Assembly (NCBI GenBank): GCA_020631815.1
Contig: JACKGW010000003.1
Span: forward strand, 124,001-188,000
Origin: Planctomycetota bacterium
GTDB lineage: Bacteria; Planctomycetota; PLA2; JAEUHO01
Direction: 5' to 3'
Length of the DNA stretch: 64,000 nucleotides
In this document: piece by piece, positions 53,041 to 62,042 of the stretch
How the letters are laid out: every line of letters begins with the position of its first letter
Position numbering within the stretch: position 1 is the first letter of the stretch
Translations under genes and position numbers: made by a program
Notes under the pieces: generated by a model
Database searches by the model: none
Told to the model about the DNA's origin: nothing
The model's input: only the letters and a program-made list of their open reading frames with translations

Positions 53041-56000
53041 TCAGCGACCGGCGTGCAGGATGTTGTCGCGGGTGCCCGTGCCGAACCGGGTGGTGGTCCC
53101 GGAACCGACGTTGCCCGACCCATCGATGCGCGGGGCCGCAACCGTGCGCGCGTTCTCGTCCGTGGCCGAGGGCCCGAACGAGTAGTACACGCGCTGCCCG
53201 TCCGTGCCGAAGGCGACCGAGCTGCCCGCACGGCCCTGGGCCGTCCCCACCTGCCCGGTGAGCGTGCCCTCGCTGCCCTCGAGGTGCGTCTGGACCTTGT
53301 TGACCAGCGCCCCCGTGGTCGGGTTCAGCTGGATGCTGGCGACGTAGCCGATGCCCTCGGTGCTGGGGTTGGCCAGGTACTCCGAGGTGCTTCCGCTGCT
53401 ACCGATGTCGTACACGAAGATCAGGCGATCGCCCGCGTCGGTCGGCTCGATGAAGTGGATGCCACGCCCGCGGGGCGCCGTCAGGGTGCCGTCGTTGGGG
53501 AAGGTCGTCAAGCGCTGGATGGCGCCGCCGACGTTCGACGAGAAGCACTCGATGTGGCCCGCGTCCTTCAGGTACGAGCTGTTGTACGCAATCGTGTAGG
53601 CGAAGCCGTACGACGTGCTCGTGCCGGTCGTGTAGCGCGCGCTATGGGTGGCGAAGAACACGATGCCCGTGTCCTTGGCCATCTTGATGCGCGCCAGGTC
53701 GGCCGCCGAGGGTCCGAGGTACGAGAGCATGCCGCCGTAGTACATGCCGGGGTTGGAGTACTGGCCGAACATGCCGCGCTGCGTGGGCCAGTTCGCCAAG
53801 GCAAAGCCCGAGGTGGGCGCATTGCCGTTGATCGTGGTCGTCATGGTGTTGATGCCGACCAAGCGGTAGCACGTGCTGTTCGACGACGAGATCGGGTGAC
53901 CCGCGCACACGTACAGGAAGCGACCGTCCTGGGACCAGAAGCCGCCCATCGGCGTGATCGTGCCCCAGTTCGTGCTGTTGGTACCCGCCGTCGGGTTGAA
54001 CGCCGAGCTGGAGGTGTACGTGTTGGAACCCGTACCGCCCGCATCCGTCGGCATCAGCGACCGCACCTGCGTCGGGTTGGTGTAGTCGTACATGTAGTAC
54101 GTGCCACCCACCCAGCACGAGGCGTTGTAGACGCTGGTCGTCCAGTACGCGTAGTCGTTCGTGCCGTTCCCGTCGAGCAGGCTCTTGCCGCCGAAGAAGA
54201 ACAGCCGGTTGCCGTCACGGGAGAAGGACAGGCCGCCGAAGCGCCAGAAGTGGGTCCCGCCGAAGTAGGCCGACGTCACGGCCTGCTCGGTCACCGACGC
54301 CCAGCTGTTCGTCGTGGAGATGGACACGACGTCCATCCGGTAGCTGATCCACTCCAGGTTGTAGTACGTCTGGTACGAGCTGTAGTAGTAGCTCTGGTTC
54401 AGCGACGGCGCGGTCGAGTACGTGTACGCGACCCGGTTGCCGTCATCCGAGATCTCCAGACCACCACTCGGCCCTTCATGCTTGCCCCACTGGGCCATGC
54501 CGCCGTAGTTGTAGTACGCGTTGCCGAAGCGCACGCGGTGGGCACGGGCGCCGCCGTACACGGCCTTGCGGGCGGTCGAGCTGATCTGCTGGAAGCCCGC
54601 ACCGTTCTTGTCCACGTAGGCGTGGAAGGAAAACGCCGTCGAGCCAGCCACGGCGCCGTTGTACGCACCCGCGATCAGGGCGCACGTCGAGCCGTCCGCA
54701 CTGACCCGGAACGGGATGGGCGCAGCTTCGTCTTCGTGGCGGTTCGTGGCGGCGCAGCTGTGGTAGGCGTAGTAGTTGGTGTAGACCGTCGTGCCGTTCC
54801 ACGTACCGGAGTAGTAGGACGTACCGTACGTGTGGTACGGCAGGCTCATGTAGGACGCCGACGCGTTGCTGGGCAGGCCCGGCGCGTACTGCGCCACGCC
54901 CGTGCCCGTCAGGATCGGCTCGCGGAACACGTTGTGCTGGAGCCAGCCGTACTGGTAGGCGGGGTTGTTCACGTTCCCCAGCACGTACAGGTGGCTGTTG
55001 GTCAGCGTGATCGAGTCCGCCATGAGGTAGCGGCTCGTGTTGGGCATGGTCACGATGCGGTAGTTGAGGCCGCCGAACGGCTTGGCGCCCGACAGGTCCA
55101 TGAGCACGATGGCCGACTGGCTCGTGAGCTCGTACTGGTTGGTCGGGCTGGCCATGACCTTCATGGCCGCGAAGCGGCCGTTGGGCGAGACACCCATGTG
55201 CGTCATGCGCAGCGGGCTGTAGGTGGGAGCGCCAGCACCCGTGCCCTGCAGCGGGGCAAGGCAGTAGTCGCCGAAGCCCTGGTACGAGCCCTTCTGGAGC
55301 GCGAACGGCACGTAGATCTTGCCGTCGTTGCGCACGATGAACACGCCGAAGTGCGTGTCGTTCTCGAACGGGTACAGCTTGCCGCCGTCCGTGTAGAGGC
55401 CGTTGCCGAGGTCAGCCGTCACGCTGCCGTCGACGATGTCGGGCAGGGCCACGGCGGTGGTCTCGGGGTTGGGGGAGTAGCAGTAGTACTCGTTGCCGTA
55501 GTACTCGTAGTAGGCCCTGCCGCCGTCGGCGTGCTGGAAGGCACGCGCCGCCTTGGGGTTGAGCTGGAACGAGTCGTTCCACCAGCCCGTGGCGTTGACG
55601 TAGCAGCGCATGAGGTCGGAGCCGCCCGCATCACGGCCGGTGCCCGCGTAGCTGGCCTTGCCGACACCCGAGAGAAGACGACCCAGCGGGTTCGTCAGGG
55701 CGTTCAGGTTGGCCGCGGGGGGGACGATCTGCGTGGCGGCCATGTCCGAGCCGTCCAACGGCGAGCGCTGGGCGACGTTGTTCACGATCTGCAGCTTCTT
55801 GATGAACATCGAGTCGTTGTGCAGCGTGCTGTCGTACTGGCTGCCCGTGATGATCACGGACGACTGACGGCTCTCCGTCAGGATGACCACGTCCGGCCCG
55901 ACCGAGAGGGCCATCTCGTTCGTGTCGACTTGCGGGCTCGGCAGGCGACGGTCGGCGACCGCCACCTCGATCACCTGGCGGCCCTGACGGATCAGGTCCA

Positions 56001-57587
56001 AGCCGCCGTTGGTCGTGAAGATGCGACCCGTGATCGCGAAGTCGATGTCCGTCGGGCGCCCGGCCGGCGTGTTGGACGGATGCCAGCCCTGCGAGCGCGA
56101 GTCCCACGACACGATCGACCAGTCGTACGTGCCGGCGACCTCACCGAGGTCGAGCGCGCGCTGGTTCTTGTGCGGCGCGTCGGTCCAGCCATCGAACGGC
56201 ACACCGCCCTGGGCGACCATCTGGGTCGTCCGCGGCTGCAGGACCTCGAACTCGGGCAGCGTGCCCACGCCGTCCGGCGTGTTGGCCAAGAAGGAGTTGC
56301 TGCCATTGCCGTCGATCAGGAACGAGTCGACCATGACGAGCGGCACGCCGCTGGCGATGTCGAACTGGTACTGGGCGAAGGCGTGCTGGCCGCGCTCGTT
56401 GGGGACGGTCGCGCTGTACGCGTGGACGTTGATCGTGAAGCTGCCGTAGCGGCGGGGCACACCGCTGATGGCGCCCGCTTGGCCGCCGTCCTCGGTGATG
56501 AAGAGGCCCTCGGGGGGGCCGGGTAGTAGGGACCCAGGGCAGCAGGCGCCGGGTAGGAAGCAGGCGTCAGCTTGTTGCTGGCCTGGCCCGTGTTGGAGAC
56601 GGTGAAGCCGCTGATCGAGGGGAATAGCGGAGCGGCCGGCGGGTTGTACGTCCACCCCGGACCGACGTTGTCGAGGTCCGTGGGGAGGTCCGCCGTCAGC
56701 TCGAACTTGAACGGCGGCACGCCGTCCACGATCTGGATGGCGTCGCCGTAGACCGCGCCCGCCACGCCGTCGGTGATGTCCGCCGAGCCCACGATCATGG
56801 GCGGCGTGTCGATCTTCCACTGGAACTTGCGCACGGCGCTCTGGCCGACGCTGTCCGTGGCGCGCAGCGTGAAGCGGAACGGGCGTCCGCCGTTGCCCAC
56901 CTGCTGGGGCGAGCCGACGAGGCTGCACGAGGAGGGGGGCATGACCACGCCGAAGGGCAGGCCGTCGTCGTCGTCCGGGTCGGCCGGGTCGTCGATGATG
57001 GCGCAGACGTAGGGGCCGACGCCACCGGCGACGATGAAGTTGATGCTGCTGAAGCTGCCGTAGACGGTCTTCTGCAGGGCGTCGACGTCGGTGTACTTGA
57101 GCGGGTCGCTGTACTGGGCGACCGGGATGATCGAGGGCGTCGCGCCCAGGATGGCCACCACGCCCCGCGTCACGGACCAGCTGAAGTCGGCCGTGGTGGA
57201 GACCGCCGGGCGGCAGCCGCGATCGAGGACCTCCAACCGGAAGCTGAACGTGCCGTCCTCCAGGGCGGAGCCCACCAGGTGGTGGCGGTGCTCGGCCGGG
57301 ATGCCGGGGCCGTCCAGGTTGGCCTGGCGGTCGTCGATCGAGATGCCGTCAGGCATGTTTCCGCTGATGAGCCGGACGACGTAGGGACCGCCGCATCCGC
57401 CGGTGATCGGCAGTGCGTAGCCGTCGCCGGGCAGGCCCTGCCCCGAGCTCAGAAGCGGCAGGAGGGTGCTGGACAGGCCGATGGACGGGGTCGTGCCGCC
57501 GCCACCGCTTCCGCCGCCACCGCACGCGGTGGCCGCGACGAGCATCGCCAACAGCGAGAGGCTCTGGACCGTGGACTTCATTCGCAT
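53041..57587 (-). pseudogene. giant tandem lipoprotein, copy F, split by a one-base frameshift
   Basis: Two overlapping frames together make one family member. The N-terminal part starts at the ATG at 57587 (GGGAG upstream; signal SLLAMLVAATAC with lipid Cys and glycine tracts) and runs correctly through the Ig-like domains to YYPAPP. It then leaves the family sequence and would stop at 56316. From 56520 downward the neighbouring frame continues exactly in family sequence (EGLFITEDGG) to the LHAGR end at 53041. Restoring one base gives about 1,515 residues, the normal length. The rest of the gene has no other lesion: IILTESRQSS-type core (ILTESRQSS), GVSPNGRFAAMKV, ISDDGNRVAYTYS, FSRDGNRLFFFGG and FGTDGQRVYYSFG are intact. 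It groups with B and E. I found no copy of the shared promoter-like element upstream. Confidence 0.85.
56511..56520 (-). other. frameshift site in copy F (G7 run)
   Basis: The plus strand reads C, seven G, CC, GGG. Copy B reads C, six G, C, G, CC, GGG at the same codons, so F lacks one C, which also lengthens the G run. The loss shifts the reading frame in the PAPPEGL codons. It may be a real mutation, a slippage-prone contingency tract, or a sequencing error. Confidence 0.8.
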
Positions 57588-58273
57588 GGTCGCTCCCTGG
57601 GATCCTTCGCGCGGGCGCTTCTGGCGCCTCGCTTCGCGAGGAGACGAGCCGGCACTGCCAAGCTCGCGCGCGGAGAAAGGCAGCAAGGGAAGTGCCTGAT
57701 CCGCGGCGTTCGAGCTGCCCGAGAACCACCCGGAAACACCCTATCCACCCCCGAATTCAGCACTTTCCTGCCGCGTCCCCTCGATGTCTGAGGCGCCCGA
57801 TCTGCCCCTGGCAAGCCGCTTGTCGCCCGCCGATTCTTGGCCGGGGAGCAGCCACGAGCCGCACGCCGGACACGCCAGACGTCGGGCCTGCGCAGCGCTC
57901 GCGCTCTCGAGATGGGTCGGGCCCCGACCGTCGCGACGAAACCGCTTCCGACCCTGCCAAGCCGTCTGCTGATCACCGCATTTCCATGAGCCGCGTCGAG
58001 GTTGGATACGCGCGGATCACACTGCTTCCCAATCGCCCCACCAGATTTTGGCAGGCGCCATCGGCCCGTAGCCGCGGTGCGTCACCACGACGCCGCAAGG
58101 TGCGTCAAGCCGCCGCAGCATGGCGTGCGCTTCCGCACGGGCCGCGCATCGCCAATGCGGAGGACCGCGCACCGCCGCGGTCACGACGCCGCCGCTGGCG
58201 AGGGATCTGCGCGCGGCACCGGCGTACAATCCGCGCGGCACGCCGCGTGCCGTTCCCCACCCCGGAGATCCCG
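57588..58273. other. 686-base divergent intergenic region between copy F and the SdrD-B-like lipoprotein
   Basis: No convincing gene: the short open frames here lack ribosome sites and family resemblance. It must hold the promoters of both divergent genes. For the plus-strand gene TACAAT (58225-58230) is a good -10 hexamer without a clear -35. For copy F the two-block element seen at the other five copies could not be found. Confidence 0.5.
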
Positions 58274-58867
58274 ATGCCCGACGTTCGCTCGCCTCGCTTC
58301 CGACGCCCGCACCGCGCCCTGGGCTCGGCCCTGTTTGCGTGTGCGCTCTCCGCCTGTGGCGGCGGGGGCGGCGGCGGCGGGAGTCCTCCCCCGCCGTCCG
58401 GGGACTCCGTTCTGGCCGGTCGCGTGTTCCTCGATGCCAACGGCGACAAGGTCTACGACGTCGGAGACGCCCTCGTGCAGGACGTCGAGGTCACGCTATG
58501 GGACGGGGACGCCTTCGTGGGGTCCACCCTGACGGATGCCAACGGGCAGTTCCGGCTGGACGAGTCGGTGCTGGCCCCGGCCCTTGTCCCTGGCGCCAGC
58601 TACGAGGTGCGCGTCCTGGTCGAGCAGCCCTCTCTGTTGACGGGCGCCGACCTGATCTACGGGATGGGCTGGATGCCCGGGGTGCTCGACACGCCCAACG
58701 CCGGCGTCGATGACGCGGTGGACAGCGATGCCGTCGAGGCAATGCGCAATGGCCAGACCCACGGCGTGATCACCGCGACGGCTCCGGCGGCCGGCCAGAC
58801 CGACGCCACGCTCGGCTTCGGCTTCCAGGGGGTTGCGCCCCCGCCGCCGCCCAAGCCCACGCGGTAG
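58274..58867 (+). CDS. small lipoprotein with SdrD-B-like domain
   Basis: 197 residues. The N-terminus (SALFACALSAC, then eight glycines and a Pro run) is a lipoprotein signal with the same Cys-polyglycine style as the array. Residues 45-130 match an SdrD-B-like Ig-fold module: GRVFLDANGDKVYDVGDALV, VTLWDGD, STLTDANGQFRLDE. The D-x-N-G-D acidic turn is typical of calcium-binding SdrD-B repeats. The C-terminus includes DTPNAGVDDAVDSDA, a second acidic segment, and ends in a Pro-rich tail. GGAG lies seven bases before the ATG. It diverges from copy F and converges with nuoN, 19 bases away. A surface role is likely; a partner is not shown. Confidence 0.82.
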   Translation: MPDVRSPRFRRPHRALGSALFACALSACGGGGGGGGSPPPPSGDSVLAGRVFLDANGDKVYDVGDALVQDVEVTLWDGDAFVGSTLTDANGQFRLDESVLAPALVPGASYEVRVLVEQPSLLTGADLIYGMGWMPGVLDTPNAGVDDAVDSDAVEAMRNGQTHGVITATAPAAGQTDATLGFGFQGVAPPPPPKPTR

Positions 58868-58886
58868 CTCGTAGACCGTCCAGGCG

Positions 58887-60437
58887 TCAGCGGGCCGTCG
58901 CCAGCAAGGCGGCGGCGGCCTGCTCGGCCCACGTGTGGAACGGGCCCATGAAGACGCCCATCCCCACCATGCCGATCATGCCCGCGATCAGGGCCAGACG
59001 GCTGGACAGCGGCACGTGGATGGGCCCGGCATCGAGCTCCGGATCGGGCTCCTTGAAGTACATCTCCTTCATCCACACGAAGTAGAAGTACAGGCCCACG
59101 ATCACGGCGCCGGCGCCCAGGAAGGCCAGCGGCGTCAGCCCCTGGTCCACGAGCGCCTTGAGCACCAGGAACTTGGCGAAGAAGCCCGACATGGGCGGCA
59201 CGCCGGCGAGCGACAGCAGGGCCAGCAGCATGGCCACGGCCAGGAACGGGGAGCGCTTCCAGAGCCCTCGCCACGCGCGCCCGCCGTGCTCGCCGCCCGA
59301 GGCCCCCGCGACCAGGACGATCACCGCGAACGCCGTGAGCCCGGTCAGCGCGTACGCCAGCAGGTAGAAGAGGATGGCCGTGGGCGGACCGTCGGCCGCA
59401 CGCCCGGCGATCTCGGCCGAAGCCATCGCCGTGATGCCCATCAGCAGGTAGCCGGCGTGGCCGATACCGCTGTAGCCCATCATGCGCTTGATGTTGCGCT
59501 GGCCGAGGGCGCCCAGGCTGCCGAACAGCAGCGTGGCCGTCGCGATGACGGCCAGGATCGGAACCCAGGCCACGCCACCCGCGACGAAGGCGATGGTGCC
59601 GAAGCGCAGCAGGAGCACGAGACCCGCCGCCTTGCTGGCCGTGGCCAGGAAGGCCGTGACCGGGGTGGGCGCACCCTGGTAGACGTCCGGGATCCACACG
59701 TGGAAGGGCACGCCGCCGACCTTGAAGAGCAGGCCCACGAGCACGAGCACCAGGCCCAGGCCCAGGAACACGCTCATCTCGCCACGCGCCAATGTGGCGG
59801 CCACGGCCTCGAAGGACAAGCTGCCCGCGTGCCCGTACACGAAGGCGATGCCCAGCAGGAGGAGGGCCGTCGAGACGGCGCCCACCACGAGGTACTTCAG
59901 GCCAGCCTCGGTGCTACGTGAGTCGTTGCGCCGGAACGCCGCGAGCACGTAGGCCATGATCGTGACCAGCTCGAGGCAGACGAAGAAGGACAGCAGGTCC
60001 TGGACGCCGCTCACGAGCATGACGCCGAGCAAGGCGAAGAGCAGCAGCGCCGTCATCTCGCCGTGGCCGCGGTCCATGCGCTGCAGGTAGCGCATCGACA
60101 GCAGCAGCAGGAGCATGCCCGTGACGAGGACCGTGCCCCGCACGTAGATCGAGAAGGCGTCGGACAGCCAGCCCGTGACGAGCACGTCCTGGACGACCCC
60201 GCCCACGCGAGCCGGGGCATGGACCGACAGGGCCAGGCCCGTCGGCGTGGCCGTGAGCAGCACGATGAGGGCAATCGCGAGCCCGAGGAACGCGGTGAGG
60301 CCCGAGGCCACGGCACGCCGACCGGCGGGCAGCAGGAGCTCGGTCACGATGGCCGCGAAGCCGGTGCCGGCCACGATGAGCTCGGGCAGCAGGCGGTCGA
60401 GGCCCAGCTGGGGCGGGACGGACGTGGCGGCGAGCAC
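58887..60437 (-). CDS. nuoN: NADH-quinone oxidoreductase subunit N
   Basis: 516 residues, an antiporter-like membrane subunit of respiratory complex I, with about 14 helices and part of the proton path. Family stretches include LLELVTIMAYVLAAFRRND-type LELVTIMAYVLAAF, the Lys-bearing GLKYLVVGAVSTALLLLG, VPFHVWIPDVYQGAPTPVTA, and KRMMGYSGIGHAGYLLMG. The order after nuoL and nuoM is the usual one. The GTG start shares one base with the nuoM stop (TAGTG). It is the last gene of the operon in this window. Confidence 0.95.
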   Translation of the reverse strand: MLAATSVPPQLGLDRLLPELIVAGTGFAAIVTELLLPAGRRAVASGLTAFLGLAIALIVLLTATPTGLALSVHAPARVGGVVQDVLVTGWLSDAFSIYVRGTVLVTGMLLLLLSMRYLQRMDRGHGEMTALLLFALLGVMLVSGVQDLLSFFVCLELVTIMAYVLAAFRRNDSRSTEAGLKYLVVGAVSTALLLLGIAFVYGHAGSLSFEAVAATLARGEMSVFLGLGLVLVLVGLLFKVGGVPFHVWIPDVYQGAPTPVTAFLATASKAAGLVLLLRFGTIAFVAGGVAWVPILAVIATATLLFGSLGALGQRNIKRMMGYSGIGHAGYLLMGITAMASAEIAGRAADGPPTAILFYLLAYALTGLTAFAVIVLVAGASGGEHGGRAWRGLWKRSPFLAVAMLLALLSLAGVPPMSGFFAKFLVLKALVDQGLTPLAFLGAGAVIVGLYFYFVWMKEMYFKEPDPELDAGPIHVPLSSRLALIAGMIGMVGMGVFMGPFHTWAEQAAAALLATAR

Positions 60438-62026
60438 TAGCGGCCTCCCTCGGCGTGGGCCGGTTCGTCATGCGGCGTCGCGGCCGTCTGGGCGCCCGCG
60501 GCGGCCGCTTCGGCCTCCTGGATGCGCGTGAGGATGGGCCGGACGCCGTCCTCGGCCAGGTCGATCATGGGCTGCGGCCGGAAGCCGAACCACACGAGCA
60601 CCCCCATGAGGACGATGAAGGGCAGCTTCTGGATCGGGCGCGTGGCGTCCTTCAGGTCCTTCCAGCGCTCGGGCATGTCCCCGTACCAGACGTCCTTCAC
60701 GGCACGCAGCAGGTAGACGCCGGTCAGCACCAGGCCCCAGACCGCAAGCACGGCAGGGATCTTGGTGAAGAGCGAGTCGCTCTGCCAGGCGCCGATGATG
60801 ACCATCAGCTCGCTGACGAAGTTGGCGAAGCCCGGCAGGCCGGCAGAGGCCATGGCCGCCACGATGAAGCAGAAGCCCGCGAAGGGCATCACCTTCATGA
60901 GGCCGCCGAGGTCCCCCACCATGCGCGTGTGCGTCTGGTCGTAGAACCAGCCGATCAGCGAGAAGGCCAGGGCCGTCATGATGCCGTGGGCGAACATGAG
61001 GAAGACCGCGCCCGAGAAGCCGACGAGCGTGATGCTGGCCAGGCCCAGCAAGACGTAGCCCATGTGGCTCGACGACGAGTAGCCGATGATCAGCTTCAAG
61101 TCCTTGTGCCGGATCGCCACGAGGGCGCCGTAGACGATGTTGAAGCAGCACAGGATGCCGACCCACGGCAGGTAGACCGCGGCGGCGTCCGGCATGTAGG
61201 TCATCGCGACGCGCAGCACGCCGAACGCGCCCAGCTTCATCAGCACGCCCGCGTGCAGCATGGAGACCGCGGCCGGGGCCGCCGCGTGGCCCGCGGGGCT
61301 CCACGAGTGGAGCGGCCAGAGCGGGATCAGGCTGGCGAAGCCGAGGAACACGACCGGGAACCAGATCATCTGGTCCTTGACGGCCAGCTTGACGTCCTCG
61401 AGGGCCACCATGTCGAACGTGTGGCCCTGCGTGTAGAGCCAGAGCAACCCCACGAGAGCCGCGACGGCGCCCGTGGAGAGCATGAGCACCAGCTTCATCG
61501 TGGCGTACTGCTGGTCCACGGTGCGCGTGGTGCTGCCCCAGATCCCGATCAACAGGAACATGGGGATCACGGCCAGCTCGTAGAAGAAGTAGTAGAAGAA
61601 CAGGTCCAGGGAGACGAACACGCCGAAGACGCCCGTGACGAGCGCCATCAGGTTGATGTAGTACTCCTTGACCCGCTTCTGCACCGTGTACGAGACGATG
61701 ACGCCCGCGAAAATGATGAACGCGGTGAGCAGCACCATGGCGACGCCGATGCCGTCGACGCCCAGACGGAAGCCGAGGCCCAGCGAGGGCACCCAGTCCA
61801 CGTCCATCGTGTGCTTGTAGACGTGCTCGGCCGTGGTCCCGGCGCCGGCCACGCGGCCGACGGGGGCGTCGTGGTAGCCCCACGCCAAGGCGAGGGACGC
61901 CACCAGGACGAGCGACGAGGCCAGCGTGGCGACGCCACGGACCCAGGTCACGCGCTGCCCGGGGATCGCGAACAGCACGGCTGTCGCGATCGCGGGCGTC
62001 AGGAGGATGAGCAGGAGGAGGTTCAC
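60437..62026 (-). CDS. nuoM: NADH-quinone oxidoreductase subunit M
   Basis: 529 residues, complex I antiporter-like subunit of about 14 helices. Signatures: YFFYELAVIPMFLLIGIWG (with the conserved Glu of helix 5), PLHSWSPAGHAAAPAAVSML, LGAFGVLRVAMTYMPDA, KDLKLIIGYSSSSHMGYVLL and GLPGFANFVSELMVI. The start is GTG, 16 bases after the nuoL stop. A C-terminal tail rich in Ala, His and Glu (AAAAGAQTAATPHDEPAHAE) extends past the last helix and is not usual. Confidence 0.96.
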   Translation of the reverse strand: MNLLLLILLTPAIATAVLFAIPGQRVTWVRGVATLASSLVLVASLALAWGYHDAPVGRVAGAGTTAEHVYKHTMDVDWVPSLGLGFRLGVDGIGVAMVLLTAFIIFAGVIVSYTVQKRVKEYYINLMALVTGVFGVFVSLDLFFYYFFYELAVIPMFLLIGIWGSTTRTVDQQYATMKLVLMLSTGAVAALVGLLWLYTQGHTFDMVALEDVKLAVKDQMIWFPVVFLGFASLIPLWPLHSWSPAGHAAAPAAVSMLHAGVLMKLGAFGVLRVAMTYMPDAAAVYLPWVGILCCFNIVYGALVAIRHKDLKLIIGYSSSSHMGYVLLGLASITLVGFSGAVFLMFAHGIMTALAFSLIGWFYDQTHTRMVGDLGGLMKVMPFAGFCFIVAAMASAGLPGFANFVSELMVIIGAWQSDSLFTKIPAVLAVWGLVLTGVYLLRAVKDVWYGDMPERWKDLKDATRPIQKLPFIVLMGVLVWFGFRPQPMIDLAEDGVRPILTRIQEAEAAAAGAQTAATPHDEPAHAEGGR

Positions 62027-62042
62027 CGTGTGCGTCCCCCGA

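Noticed and set aside
53041..57587. Copy F as two separate genes
   Set aside because: The two frames join seamlessly in family sequence at one missing base and together give the normal length, so they are one damaged gene.
27909..57587. The 4.5-kb repeats as a composite mobile element or integron-like array
   Set aside because: No transposase, integrase, terminal inverted repeat, target duplication or recombination site was seen at unit borders; the intergenic parts have diverged more than the genes.
57784..57972. A 62-residue frame in the divergent region before the SdrD-B-like gene
   Set aside because: No ribosome site, no domain and an amino-acid mix typical of chance frames in GC-rich DNA.
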